Part shown: positions 37,731-50,098 of the stretch, one piece after another
How the letters are laid out: the number at the start of each line of letters is the position of its first letter
Numbering within the stretch: the first letter of the stretch is position 1
Source of the DNA: Roseiarcus sp963761435
Lineage (GTDB): Bacteria > Pseudomonadota > Alphaproteobacteria > Rhizobiales > Beijerinckiaceae
Direction: 5' to 3'
Length of the DNA stretch: 64,000 nucleotides
Assembly (NCBI GenBank): GCA_963761435.1
Contig: CAVXHJ010000017.1
Span: 310,001-374,000, forward strand
The notes under the pieces: model-generated
The model's input: the letters and a program-made list of their open reading frames with translations, nothing else
Databases searched by the model: none
What the model was told of the DNA's origin: nothing
Position numbers and translations under genes: made by a program

Positions 37731-37982
37731 TCACGTCTTGGCGGCGTTCCAGTCCCTCATCCGATGCATCAGCATGAATGAGACGGCGTCGTTCGATTCG
37801 GTGAGGTAGTCGCGCGCGCCGCGCGAAAGGCGCTCGACCAGCGATTTCTTGTAGCCCTTCTCGCCGGGATCGAGCGGGATTGTGGTGATGATGACAAGGA
37901 CGCGCTGCTCGCTGCCGTCCTGCGCCCTGGCGGTCCACACCTTGGCGCCCCTGGCCAGAGGATGAGAGAATGCCATTAACAT
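37731..37982 (-). CDS. Conserved hypothetical small protein
   Basis: 83 residues (MLMAFSHPLARGAKVWTARA ... MLMHRMRDWNAAKT). It is soluble, with a predicted beta-rich first half (EQRVLVIITTIPLD) and a helical second half. AAGGGG lies just before the ATG at 37982; the second ATG at 37976 is also possible. I recognise no domain. It lies between HdeD and the DUF6460-like gene on the same strand. Confidence 0.6.
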   Translation of the reverse strand: MLMAFSHPLARGAKVWTARAQDGSEQRVLVIITTIPLDPGEKGYKKSLVERLSRGARDYLTESNDAVSFMLMHRMRDWNAAKT

Positions 37983-38096
37983 TTGCCCCTTGGAGGATCC
38001 CCGCATCGTAAGGGATCAGCGCGACGCGCGGCCGTCAAGTCCGGCCTCAGCCCGACGGCTTCCCGCCGCCGCGACGCCCTCGCCGCCGGCCCGAGC

Positions 38097-38413
38097 CTAG
38101 CGTCGTCCGCGCGAGTCGAAGAGCCGCAGCGCCAGCCAGACCGGAACGACCACCATCGCCCCGGTCAAGAGGATGCGGCCGACCTGGCGGACATCGGTGA
38201 ACCCGAGATCGACGATCCGTCTCACGGCGCGCACGGCGTCGCCAAAGAGCGACGCCGGGTCGTAGCCGAAAGTCACGAGCACGAGCCCGGCGACAAAGGA
38301 GACCACGATCAGCCGCACCGCGACGATCACCGGCGATCCGCCGAGGAAGCGGCCAACCGCGCTCTCCATCATCATCGAAGACCTCGAGGGGCGGCCGGGC
38401 TCAGCCTCATCCG

Positions 38414-38417
<4 letters not shown>
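38097..38417 (-). CDS. DUF6460-like small inner membrane protein
   Basis: 106 residues with two hydrophobic helices (VIVAVRLIVVSFVAGLVLVTFG and RILLTGAMVVVPVWLALRLF) and the segment FLGGSPVIVAVRL, which I associate with DUF6460 proteins of alphaproteobacteria. The GTG start at 38417 overlaps the clpB stop (GTGA), so it is translated with clpB. The function is unknown; coupling to a heat-shock gene suggests stress-linked expression. Confidence 0.7.
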
Positions 38418-41059
<2,642 letters not shown>

Positions 41060-41242
41060 TGTTCATCCCCTTCGGCCCTGTCTCACGCCCCGAAGCGACG
41101 TCAGGCAGTCCATACGATCGGATTGCCGCGATTTCGCGGCTTGAACCAAATGTAGGAACCGCCCCGCGCCGACGGAAGAGCCCTCTGGGATTCAATGCGG
41201 AACGGACAGCGACCGCATTGATGGAGGTCAAGTTTCAGGCGG

Positions 41243-41467
41243 TCACGAGGTCGAGCGCTTGAGAAGGTCCTGGAGCCATTCGGCGTTCATGCCCGCGATC
41301 GGCAGCCAGGCCTTGAACAGCGCCTCGGGGGTGTAGCGCTCGAGTTCGGCCATCATGCGCTTTTCGATCTGCGCCATGGCCGCCTTCTGCATCGGCTCGA
41401 CGTCCGGCAGCCCCATGAACTGACGCGCCTCGAGCGGGGTGCAATCGACATCGACGGTGATCTTCAT
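41243..41467 (-). CDS. DUF6489 family protein
   Basis: 74 residues: MKITVDVDCTPLEARQFMGL, then DVEPMQKAAMAQIEKRMMAE and a C-terminal helix. It matches the small alphaproteobacterial DUF6489 proteins; some relatives lie near phasin or polyhydroxyalkanoate genes, but none are seen here. Function unknown. Confidence 0.8.
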   Translation of the reverse strand: MKITVDVDCTPLEARQFMGLPDVEPMQKAAMAQIEKRMMAELERYTPEALFKAWLPIAGMNAEWLQDLLKRSTS

Positions 41468-41586
41468 CGGACCCTGTCGCCTCCCTCGGCGCCGGCGACC
41501 AGGATGACTTGGCGCGGCGCGGCGCGTATCAAGGCGCCTCGCGCCCTCTCCCCGATTATCGCAGGTCTTTGCCCGGTCAGCCAGTC

Positions 41587-42334
41587 TTGAGCGCCCCGAA
41601 AGCCTATATTCTCCATCTGGAGCGCGCGGTTTCGCGCCTGCCGAATGTCCACTCGCTCAGCGCTGCCCTGCCGATCGAGAGCGAGGTTATTGCCGCCATC
41701 GACGGCGGCAAGCTGTCGCGCCAGGAGGTCGATCGGGCCTATGCGCCCCGCCGGTTTCGGCCGCGCTATCCGTTTCACGCTGACGGCGGCCGAAGTCGGC
41801 GTGTTCCTGAGCCATCGCGCCATCTGGCGGCGGATCGCCGACGGCAAGCCCGACTTCGGGGTCATTTTCGAAGACGACGCTGAGGTCGACGCCGTCCTGT
41901 TCGCGGATCTCATCGCGTTCGCGACCGCGGAACGGGCGGCGTGGGACTATGTGCTCATGCCGGCCACGCCGATCCGCCGCGGGACGGCGGTCGCCCGCCG
42001 CGGCGCGCTCGCGCTCCTGCGGCCTGATGCGCCGCCATTGCGCGCGATCGGGCAGATCGTGTCACGCGCCGCCGCCCTGCGCCTGCTCGACCGGACCTTG
42101 CCGTTCGACCGCCCGGTCGACACGTTTCTGCAGATGACCTGGGTCACCGGCCAGCCGGTGCTGGTCGCCTCGCCCTCGCCGGTCCGCGATGTTTCACGCG
42201 AGAGCGGCGGCACGACGGTCCAGCGCCGCTCGATGGGGTTCGCCGAGCGCCTCCATCACGAGGCGATGCGGCCGATCTACCGGGCGCAGGTTCTGGCCCG
42301 CTATCGCCGGCACATGGCGAAGGTTGCGGATTAG
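41587..42334 (+). CDS. Family 25 glycosyltransferase, frameshifted
   Basis: About 249 residues after correction. The first frame gives KAYILHLERAVSRLPNVHSL and YAPRRFRPRYPF; the second continues TLTAAEVGVFLSHRAIWRRI, FGVIFEDDAEVDAVLF (the acidic DxD-like motif of GT25) and later QIVSRAAALRLLDRTL, ending HMAKVAD. An extra T in TTT at 41772-41774 explains the break. GT25 enzymes add galactose or related sugars to lipooligosaccharide. The start is uncertain: TTG at 41587 is just before the conserved first strand; no good ribosome site is seen. No other LPS genes are nearby. Confidence 0.75.
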
Positions 42335-42358
42335 CCGGCGGCGCTTCGTCCGGTCCGG

Positions 42359-45319
42359 TCAGGCGGCCGCCGCGCCCATGAGCTTCCGCGCCGCCGCCGC
42401 GCTCATCGGCTGGCCGAAGGCCGCCCCTTGCGCGAACTGGCAGCCGAGCTGGGCGAGCTCGACGGCGTCCGATTCCGTCTCGGCGCCCTCGGAGATGACA
42501 TCCATCCCGATCTCCTGCGCCATGGCGACGATCGAACGCAGGATCGGCGAGCGCGCGCCGAAGGAATTGGGCCTCACCAGCGAGGCGTCGATCCGCATCG
42601 CGTCAAAGCGATATTGCGGCAAGTGGCCAAGCGACGTGTAGCCGGCGCCGAAGCGGTCGAGCATGAGCGCGGCGCCGATCTCGCGCACTCGCTGCAAGAG
42701 AGCCGCCGCGTATTCGGGGTTCTCCATCACCAGGCTCTCCGCCGCAGCGAGCTTGAGCGAGCCGCGCTGCACGTAATGGCGGCCAAGCGCGGCGCGAACG
42801 TCCGAGAGCAGATCGTGGCTCAGCATCTGGCGCGACGAGGCGGCGACGGTGGCGAAGATCGGCGGATTGACCTCGAGCGCCTTCTGCCACGCCGCGAGCT
42901 CCCTCGCCGTCGCCTCGAGCGCATAAGCGCCGATGTCGACGATCGCCCCCGTCGACTCGGCGGCGGAGGAGAATTCATCCTCGCCGAGGACGCCGAGCCT
43001 TGGATGGCGCCAGCGCAGGAGCGACTGGAACCCGGCCACGGTTCGATCCTCGAGCCGCACGATCGGCCGAAACAGAATCGAGATCTCGCCGCGTTCGAGC
43101 GCGCGCCGCATGTCGTTCTCGAGCGACTGCCGGTCGGATCGCTGCGAGCGCATGATGGGGGCGAAAATCTCCACGCGATCGCCGCCGGCCTTCTTGGCGT
43201 TGGCGAGCGCGAGCCGAGCGTCCGCGAGCAGGTCGCCGCCCTTGCCATGCAGCTTCGGGTCGTAGTGGGCCGCGCCGATCGAAACGGTCAGCGCGATTTC
43301 CCGTTCGCCGAAACTGATCGGCGCGGCCAGCGCCGCGCGCAGCGCGTCGATCCTGGCCAGCGCGTCCATCGACTGCGGCTCGGCGAGCACGATCGCGCCG
43401 AAGGTGTCGCCTCCGAGCCTCGCCAGAGTGTCGCCCGGGCGCAGGTCGCGCGCGAGGCGCCGTGCGACCGCGAGCAGCGCCGAGTCTCCGATGGACAAGC
43501 CATAGGAGTCGTTGACGGACTGGAATTCGTCGATGTCGATAACCATCACCGTCGGGTCTTCGCCGCCCGGCTTCTGGGTCATCAGGATCGCCGCGCCCAG
43601 ACGGTCGTTGAACAATTCGCGGTTGGGGAGGCCGGTCAGGTTGTCATGCACAGCGTCATGGAGCATGCGCTCCTCAGCCGATTTGAGCTCGGTCACGTCC
43701 GAAAGCGAGCCAATCACCCGCACCACTTCGCCATCGGCGCTGATGACCGGGCGCGCTTTCAGGACGTACCAGAAATAATGCCCGTCCGAGCCGCGCAGCC
43801 TGAGATCGTGGTTGATCCGGCCTGAGCGCTGATGCAAGAGCCCGTCGAGCGCGAGCGTGTAGCGGTCGCGATCGAGGGGATGCAGCACGTCGAGCCAGCC
43901 CGCCGCCGGCCCCTCGAGCGCGCCGCGCGTGAGCCCGAGCTGACCTTCGATCGCCTCGCTGCCGCTGACTTCGTCGGCAAGCACATTCCAGTCGAAGATC
44001 GCTTCGCCTGATCCGGTCATCGCGAGCGAGCGGCGCTCGGCGTCGGGGCCGCCGTCCCCAGCCCCGCCGGAGCCGGAGAAGGCGAATTGCATCACCGTGA
44101 AGCCAATCAGCATGACGATCAGCACCAGGCCGCCGACCAGACCCGGCGCGGCGAGGTCGTTGGTCAGATAGCCGAGCGCCGCGGCGCCTGCGGCCACCAC
44201 CCAGACCGCAAGCAGGTACCAGGTCGGGATCAGCATCACCGCGCGGTCGGAGCCGCGCGCCGCGAGGCTCAGGATGAGCAGGAAGCCGACCCCGGCGACG
44301 GTCGCGATCGAGATTCGCGCCACGCCCGCCGCGACCGGCGCGTTATAGACGGAGAGCCCGACGACGGCGGCCATCAACACCAGCCAGGCGAGGGCGAAGT
44401 GGGTATAGCGCACATGCCATCGGCGCAGGTTGAGATAGGCGAAGAGGAAGATGATGAGCGTCGCCCCGATCGTCGCCTCGACGCCGGCGCGCCAGATTCG
44501 CTCCGAGCCGTCCTCGAGGCCGAACATCTTGCGCCAGAAACCGAAGTCGATGCAGACATAGGCGAACACCGCCCAGGCGAGCGCCGCGGCGGCGGGAAAT
44601 ATCATCGCGCCGCGCACCACGAAGACGATGGTGAGGAAGAGCGCCAGAAGGCCGGCGATGCCGATCAGGATCCCCTCGTAGAGGGTAAGGCTCGCCGACT
44701 TGTCCTTGAACGCGTCCGGCTCCCACAAATAGAGCTGCGGCAGGTTCTGCGTGCGCAGCTCCGCGACATAGGTCACGGTCGTTCCCGGATCGAGAGTCAG
44801 ACGGAAGACATCCGCTTCCGGATTGTCCTCGCGTTCGGGCGCCGAGCCCTGGCTCGCGGTGATGGTGGTGATTCGCGACGAGCCGAGATCGGGCCAGATG
44901 ATGCCCGAGCCGACAAAGCGGAAATGCGGCGCGACGATCAGCCGGGTCAGTTGCTCATCGGAATCATTGCTCAGAGCGAACACGATCCACGCCGGCTGCG
45001 CGCCGGGCTCGAGCGCGCTGACCTCGATTCGGCGGACGATGCCGTCGGCGCCGGGCGCGGTCGACACCTGGATGCGGTCGCCCTGGGCGCTGTAGCGCTC
45101 GACCGCCCGCGTGAGATCGATGGCGTCGGAGTCGACCGAAACTCTGACGGACTGCACGGCCAGCGCCGGCGCCCCGAAGCCCGTGAGCCCGATGATGAGG
45201 ACAATGGCGCCGATAAGCGCGCTCCACGCGCCCGCCGCGGAAACGCGCTGGACCCGCCGGCCCCCGCGATCCGCTCGCACGCGGGCTCGCCTGCGGTCGC
45301 TGAACGCCTGCTCAGTCAA
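42359..45319 (-). CDS. Membrane GGDEF/EAL protein with degenerate active sites
   Basis: 986 residues. An N-terminal membrane anchor (about 31-55), a periplasmic domain to about residue 210, then a seven-helix 7TMR-DISM-like region (LYEGILIGIAGLLALFLTIV to about residue 410), a PAS-like segment (about 430-550, ending YFWYVLKARPVISADGE), a GGDEF domain and an EAL domain. The diguanylate cyclase signature reads RLGGDTFGAI instead of GGDEF. The EAL box reads AGFQSLLRWRHP instead of EALLRW, and the usual DDFGTGYSSL reads LDRFGAGYTSL. It is therefore probably a c-di-GMP-binding or structural sensor rather than an active enzyme. The TTG start at 45319 overlaps the GNAT gene stop by 8 bases. Confidence 0.88.
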   Translation of the reverse strand: MTEQAFSDRRRARVRADRGGRRVQRVSAAGAWSALIGAIVLIIGLTGFGAPALAVQSVRVSVDSDAIDLTRAVERYSAQGDRIQVSTAPGADGIVRRIEVSALEPGAQPAWIVFALSNDSDEQLTRLIVAPHFRFVGSGIIWPDLGSSRITTITASQGSAPEREDNPEADVFRLTLDPGTTVTYVAELRTQNLPQLYLWEPDAFKDKSASLTLYEGILIGIAGLLALFLTIVFVVRGAMIFPAAAALAWAVFAYVCIDFGFWRKMFGLEDGSERIWRAGVEATIGATLIIFLFAYLNLRRWHVRYTHFALAWLVLMAAVVGLSVYNAPVAAGVARISIATVAGVGFLLILSLAARGSDRAVMLIPTWYLLAVWVVAAGAAALGYLTNDLAAPGLVGGLVLIVMLIGFTVMQFAFSGSGGAGDGGPDAERRSLAMTGSGEAIFDWNVLADEVSGSEAIEGQLGLTRGALEGPAAGWLDVLHPLDRDRYTLALDGLLHQRSGRINHDLRLRGSDGHYFWYVLKARPVISADGEVVRVIGSLSDVTELKSAEERMLHDAVHDNLTGLPNRELFNDRLGAAILMTQKPGGEDPTVMVIDIDEFQSVNDSYGLSIGDSALLAVARRLARDLRPGDTLARLGGDTFGAIVLAEPQSMDALARIDALRAALAAPISFGEREIALTVSIGAAHYDPKLHGKGGDLLADARLALANAKKAGGDRVEIFAPIMRSQRSDRQSLENDMRRALERGEISILFRPIVRLEDRTVAGFQSLLRWRHPRLGVLGEDEFSSAAESTGAIVDIGAYALEATARELAAWQKALEVNPPIFATVAASSRQMLSHDLLSDVRAALGRHYVQRGSLKLAAAESLVMENPEYAAALLQRVREIGAALMLDRFGAGYTSLGHLPQYRFDAMRIDASLVRPNSFGARSPILRSIVAMAQEIGMDVISEGAETESDAVELAQLGCQFAQGAAFGQPMSAAAARKLMGAAAA

Positions 45320-45926
45320 GATTTGTCCACGTCAATCGCGGACGCGCGTCGCTCTCGACCAGCGCAAACAGGAGATGGTCGCGCCAAGCGCCGTTGATCC
45401 TGAGAAACCCTCGCGCGTAGCCCTCGCGGCGGAAGCCGTTGCGCTCAAGGAGCGCAATCGAGGGCGCGTTCTCGGGGATGCAGGCGGCCTCGATGCGATG
45501 GAGGCGGAGCCTGGAGAGGGCGAATTCGACCGTCGCCGCAACGGCCCGCGTCATCCGCCCCTTGCCGGCGTGGGACGCGCCCATCCAGTAGCCGAGGGTC
45601 CCGCTCTGCGATACGCCGCGCCTTACCCCGCCGAGAGTGATTCCGCCCATAAGCTCATCGCTGGCGCTGTCGAAAATGAGGAACGTATAGGCTTCGTCGC
45701 GAGCCATGTCGTCGTCCTGACGCCTGAGGCGCCGGCGAAAGGCCGCCCGGGTCAGGTCGTCGTCCGGCCAGGTGGGCTCCCACGGTTCGAGGAAGCGGCG
45801 GCTCGCGGCCCTGAGCCGGGACCAGGACGAGTAATCAGACGGCGCGGCCGGGCGTAGATAGAGGCCGTCGCCGCGTAGCAGCGGCTCCGGGCTCGCCGGT
45901 CGCGTCAAGCCGAAAAGCGCCATCAT
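45312..45926 (-). CDS. GNAT family N-acetyltransferase, RimJ-like
   Basis: 204 residues with the GNAT fold: YLRPAAPSDYSSWSRLR near residue 23, MGGITLGGVRRG, GYWMGASHAGKGRMTRAV (acetyl-CoA loop near residue 120) and IEAACIPENAPSIALLERNGF followed by REGYARGFLRINGAWRDH. This matches the RimJ/RimL subgroup that acetylates protein N-termini or other amines. Its ATG at 45926 overlaps the M16 peptidase stop (ATGA), and its stop overlaps the next gene, indicating one operon with thrC. Confidence 0.9.
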   Translation of the reverse strand: MMALFGLTRPASPEPLLRGDGLYLRPAAPSDYSSWSRLRAASRRFLEPWEPTWPDDDLTRAAFRRRLRRQDDDMARDEAYTFLIFDSASDELMGGITLGGVRRGVSQSGTLGYWMGASHAGKGRMTRAVAATVEFALSRLRLHRIEAACIPENAPSIALLERNGFRREGYARGFLRINGAWRDHLLFALVESDARPRLTWTNLD

Positions 45927-47185
45927 ACCCCTTTCAAAGCAGCGGCGACCTTCGCCTGGCCGGGAACCTTGCCGACCGCGCCGATCGTCGCCACGGCAGG
46001 CGGCGATCTAAGCATGGCGGCGCCGGTTTTGCGAACCTCTTCGACGGTGATCGCGTCGACGCGGGCCAGCATTTCGTCAAACGAGAGCGGGCGCCCATAG
46101 ACCTGCATCTGACGTGAGAGCTGGTGGACGCGCGCCGACGGCTGCTCGAACGCGGTGACGAGCGAGACCTTCATCTGCGCCTTGGCGCGGCGGATTTCCG
46201 CTTCGTCGAGACCGTGGGCCGCTTCGGCGAGGCAGTCGAGCGAGGCGGCGACCACTTCCGCCGCGTCCCGATCGGCCGAGCCGGCGTAGAAGCCGAACAA
46301 ACCGGTGTCGATGAAATCCCAGTGGAAGCCGAAGATCGAATAGGCGAGGCCGCGCTTCTCGCGCACTTCCTGGAAGAGCCTGGACGACATGCCGCCCCCG
46401 GCCGCGGCGGCGAAGACCTGGGCGGCGTCGTGATCCGGCGCGTCGACCGGCCGTCCCTCGAACCCGACCACGACATGCGTCTGCTCGAGGCGGCGGCTGA
46501 GCCTGGTCTCCCCGCCGCGATAGGCGGCCGGCGCTTCGGCCGGCGCCGGCGCGGCCGGCAGCCTTTCGAGCCGGGATCGGACGAGATCGACGATGTGGTC
46601 ATGCTCCACCGCGCCGGCGGCGGCGACGACCGTCGCGCCGGCGCTGTAGCGGCGGGCGAGATAGCGGTCGATCGCGTCCCGGTCGAAAGCCCCGACGCCC
46701 TCCCGCGTGCCGAGGATCGGCCGGCCAAGCGGCTGGTCCGGCCAAGCGGTTGCGGTGAGGAGATCGAAAACCCAATCGTCCGGCGTGTCCTCGACGGCGC
46801 CGATTTCCTGGATGATGACGTTCTTCTCGCGCTCGAGCTCCTCGGCGTCGAACGCGCTCTCGGTGAGAATGTCGCCGATCACGTCCAGCGCCAGACAGGC
46901 GTCGACGCCCAGAACGCGGGCGAAGTAGCTGGTCCGCTCGACCCCGGTCTCCGCGTTGAGATCGCCCCCGACATTCTCGATCGCCTCGGCGATGTCGCGA
47001 GCGCTTCGGCGCCGCGTTCCCTTGAACGCCATGTGCTCGATGAAGTGAGAGAGCCCGTGCTCGCCCGCCCGCTCGAACCTCGAGCCCGCGGCGACGAAGA
47101 CGCCGATCGCCGCCGTCTTCAAATGGGGGATCGCCTCGGTGACGACTCCGAGCCCCGAGGAAAGGCCCGTAACTTGAATGCTCAC
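45923..47185 (-). CDS. M16 family zinc peptidase (PqqL/MPP-like)
   Basis: A 420-residue processing-peptidase-like protein. The inverted zinc motif HxxEH is in LSHFIEHMAFKGT near residue 43, with the distal Glu in EREKNVIIQEIG near residue 120; the C-terminal inactive-like half follows (EVREKRGLAYSIFGFHWDF). Related alphaproteobacterial proteins resemble the mitochondrial processing peptidase beta subunit. The substrate is unknown. The GTG start at 47185 overlaps the thrC stop (GTGA), a conserved thrC-M16 linkage in this class. Confidence 0.93.
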   Translation of the reverse strand: MSIQVTGLSSGLGVVTEAIPHLKTAAIGVFVAAGSRFERAGEHGLSHFIEHMAFKGTRRRSARDIAEAIENVGGDLNAETGVERTSYFARVLGVDACLALDVIGDILTESAFDAEELEREKNVIIQEIGAVEDTPDDWVFDLLTATAWPDQPLGRPILGTREGVGAFDRDAIDRYLARRYSAGATVVAAAGAVEHDHIVDLVRSRLERLPAAPAPAEAPAAYRGGETRLSRRLEQTHVVVGFEGRPVDAPDHDAAQVFAAAAGGGMSSRLFQEVREKRGLAYSIFGFHWDFIDTGLFGFYAGSADRDAAEVVAASLDCLAEAAHGLDEAEIRRAKAQMKVSLVTAFEQPSARVHQLSRQMQVYGRPLSFDEMLARVDAITVEEVRKTGAAMLRSPPAVATIGAVGKVPGQAKVAAALKGV

Positions 47186-48585
47186 GCCGCGGCCCGCGCA
47201 GTCTGCCGCAGGTAGTCCGCCACCGCCCGGCGGTCGTTGGGCGACACGACGATCGATTCCTTGCGCTCCATCAGATCCGAGAGGCGGGCCGGCAGCTCGG
47301 GCCGCACGCCGGTCGCGCGCTCGACGGCGTCGGGAAACTTGGCCGGATGAGCCGTGCCCAGCGCGATCACCGGCGTCGCCGGCGAGGCGGCGAGCGCCTT
47401 GCGCGCCGCGTGCACGCCGACCGCGCTATGCGGATCGATGATCATGCCGCTCTCGCGGTAGACGCGTCCCATCTCCTCGCCGCAGGCGCTCTCGTCGACG
47501 CGGAAAGCGTCGAAATCGGCGCGAATCCGCGCGAGCGCGGGCGGCGGGATGGCGAATGCCCCCTCGCCCGCGAGCTCCGCCATCAAAGCGACGACCGCCT
47601 CCGGGTCACGCCCGGACGCCTCGAACAGGAGGCGCTCGAAGTTGGAGGACAGCTGAATGTCCATCGACGGGGATTGAGTTGCCTTGACGCCCTTCGGCGC
47701 GTAGAGCCCGGTCGCCAGCGCGCGGGCGAGAATGTCGTTCTCGTTGGTCGCGATGATCAGGCGATCGACCGGGAGCCCCATGCGCTTGGCGTAGTAGCCG
47801 GCCAGCACGTCGCCGAAATTGCCGGTCGGAACGGCGAAGGATATTGGCCGCTCCGGCGCGCCGAGCGCGACCGCGCCGACAAAATAATAGACGATCTGGG
47901 CCAGGATGCGCGCCCAGTTGATGGAATTGACCCCCGACAGGCGCATTTCGTCGCGGAAGGCGAGATCGCCGAACAGTTCCTTGACGATGCGCTGGCAGTC
48001 GTCGAACGCGCCCTCGATCGCAATCGCATGGATATTGGGCTTGTCGACGGTCGTCATCTGCCGGCGCTGCACGTCGGAAACGCGTCCCCGCGGATAGAGG
48101 ATGAAGACCTCGACCTGGGACTGGCCGGCGAAGGCCTCGATCGCCGCCGCTCCCGTATCGCCCGAGGTCGCCCCGATGATCGTCGCCCGCTCGCCGCGCT
48201 GCCGCAGCACCCGGTTCATCACTTGCCCCAGCCACTGCATGGCGAAATCCTTGAACGCCAGCGTCGGTCCGTGGAAAAGTTCGAGCGCGAACAGGTTGTC
48301 GTCGATTTGCGCGACCGGCGCGGTCGCGGCGTGACGGAAATCGGCGTAGGCGGCCGTGGTCAGCGCCCCGATTTCGGCTGGCCCGAAATCTTCGCCGAGA
48401 AAGGGCGTCATGACGCGCACGGCCGCTTCCGCATAAGGCAGCCCCCGGAGCGCCCGGATCGCGTCAGGCCGCCATTGCGGCAAGGACAGCGGCAAGTAGA
48501 GGCCGCCGTCCCGGGCGAGGCCCGCGAGCAGCGCGTCGGCGAAGCCGAGCCTCGGCGCAGCGCCGCGCGTCGAGATATAGTGCAC
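47182..48585 (-). CDS. thrC: Threonine synthase
   Basis: A 467-residue PLP enzyme that converts O-phosphohomoserine to threonine. The PLP lysine is in GPTLAFKDFAMQWLG near residue 112 and the phosphate site in GATSGDTGAAAIEAF near residue 140. SFAVPTGNFGDVLAGYYAKRMG near residue 250 is also characteristic of the longer, proteobacterial/yeast-type ThrC. Start MHYISTRGAAPRLGF at 48585. It heads the operon with M16 peptidase, GNAT and GGDEF/EAL genes. Confidence 0.97.
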   Translation of the reverse strand: MHYISTRGAAPRLGFADALLAGLARDGGLYLPLSLPQWRPDAIRALRGLPYAEAAVRVMTPFLGEDFGPAEIGALTTAAYADFRHAATAPVAQIDDNLFALELFHGPTLAFKDFAMQWLGQVMNRVLRQRGERATIIGATSGDTGAAAIEAFAGQSQVEVFILYPRGRVSDVQRRQMTTVDKPNIHAIAIEGAFDDCQRIVKELFGDLAFRDEMRLSGVNSINWARILAQIVYYFVGAVALGAPERPISFAVPTGNFGDVLAGYYAKRMGLPVDRLIIATNENDILARALATGLYAPKGVKATQSPSMDIQLSSNFERLLFEASGRDPEAVVALMAELAGEGAFAIPPPALARIRADFDAFRVDESACGEEMGRVYRESGMIIDPHSAVGVHAARKALAASPATPVIALGTAHPAKFPDAVERATGVRPELPARLSDLMERKESIVVSPNDRRAVADYLRQTARAAA

Positions 48586-48835
48586 GAATAGGGAATCCTT
48601 GGCCGAATTGATCGTCGTCTATCGCAAATTGGGTGAAAGGGGAACGGCGGCGGACATGGTTGCACGAATGGGGCCAAAGCAAGACGCGATATTGGGGATT
48701 TGAACGGCGCGGACGCCCGGCCGGCAATTTTCGCACTTGAAATTGCATCCAAACTTTCCGTAACCTGACGAAAACGACGAAAGGGGCGACTGGCGCGGTC
48801 GGGACAGCCGAGCCAGTCCAGTAGGATAGCGGGTT

Positions 48836-50089
48836 ATGAGTAGGCCGTTCAAAGCTTATTTGCGTAAACTGGTTCGTAAGGGTCGGCTGGAAGTGGAGAC
48901 CGCCGACGGGGTGGCCGAGACGTTCGGCGATGGCGAAGGCCCGCTCCTTGGCGTGAAGCTCGCCGATCGCCCGGCGGAATGGCGGCTGATGACCAATCCG
49001 GCGCTGTCGCTCGGCGAACTCTACATGGACGGGCGGCTGATCGTCACGCGAGGCGACCTTTACAGCCTGCTCGAGCTCGGCGCGCGGAACCTCAACGACA
49101 TGCGGGGCCTGCCTTGGGTGCAAGCGCTGCATGAGGCGCGTGTCGCCCTTCGCGGCTTCCACCAGCGCAACGACCGGCGGCGCGCAAGGCGCAACATCGC
49201 CAGCCACTACGACCTGGACGCCCGCCTCTACGATCTCTTCCTCGATTCGGACCGCCAGTACAGCTGCGCCTATTTCGAGTATCCCGGGCAGTCGCTCGAC
49301 GACGCGCAGACCGCGAAGAAGCGCCACATCGCCGCAAAGCTCCTGCCGAAGGACGGCGCGACCGCGCTCGACATCGGTTGCGGTTTCGGCGGCATGGGGC
49401 TCTATCTCGCGGGCGTCGCCGGAGCCAGGGTCACCGGCGTCACCCTGTCGGAGGAGCAATTCGGCATAGCGAAGAACCGCGCCCGCGACACGGGACTTGA
49501 CGATCGGGTCGAGTTCCGGTTGCAGGACTATCGCGACGTACCGGAATCTTTCGACCGCATCGTTTCGGTCGGCATGTTCGAGCACGTCGGCGTCACTCGC
49601 TACGACGAATTTTTCACCACCGCCCGCCGTCTGCTCAAGGACGACGGGGTCATGCTGCTCCATTCCATCGGGCGGAATTACGTTCCGGGCGCGACCAACC
49701 CCTGGATACGCAAATACATCTTCCCCGGCGGCCACATCCCAAGCCTTTCGGAAGTGCTCCCGGCCGTCGAGCGAGCGGGTCTCTTCGTCACCGACATCGA
49801 GATTTTGAGGCTGCATTACGCCGAGACTCTGCGCGCCTGGCGGGAGCGCTTCATGGCGAGGCGGGACGAGGCGGCGAAGCTCTACGACGAGCGGTTCTGC
49901 CGGATGTGGGAGTTTTATCTCGCGGGTTCCGAGACCTCGTTCCGCGTCGACGGCAACATGGTGTTTCAGCTTCAGCTCAGCAAACGACAGGATGTCGTAC
50001 CGCTGACGCGCGACTACATCGCCGAGCGGGAGGCGGAGCTTCGCCGCCGCGAGGCGGCGCGCCCCGGGGTCCGTCAGGCAGCGGAGTAG
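48836..50089 (+). CDS. cfa: Cyclopropane-fatty-acyl-phospholipid synthase
   Basis: A 417-residue SAM-dependent enzyme that methylenates unsaturated acyl chains of membrane lipids. Features: IASHYDLDARLYDLFLD near residue 122, YSCAYFEYPGQSLDDAQ, the SAM motif LDIGCGFGGMGLYLAG near residue 181, MFEHVGVTRYDEFF near residue 245 and PGATNPWIRKYIFPGGHIPS near residue 285. Length and motifs match Cfa. Start at 48836 (MSRPFKAYLRKLVRKG). Divergent from thrC with 250 bases between. Confidence 0.95.
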   Translation: MSRPFKAYLRKLVRKGRLEVETADGVAETFGDGEGPLLGVKLADRPAEWRLMTNPALSLGELYMDGRLIVTRGDLYSLLELGARNLNDMRGLPWVQALHEARVALRGFHQRNDRRRARRNIASHYDLDARLYDLFLDSDRQYSCAYFEYPGQSLDDAQTAKKRHIAAKLLPKDGATALDIGCGFGGMGLYLAGVAGARVTGVTLSEEQFGIAKNRARDTGLDDRVEFRLQDYRDVPESFDRIVSVGMFEHVGVTRYDEFFTTARRLLKDDGVMLLHSIGRNYVPGATNPWIRKYIFPGGHIPSLSEVLPAVERAGLFVTDIEILRLHYAETLRAWRERFMARRDEAAKLYDERFCRMWEFYLAGSETSFRVDGNMVFQLQLSKRQDVVPLTRDYIAEREAELRRREAARPGVRQAAE

Positions 50090-50098
50090 CGGACGTCG

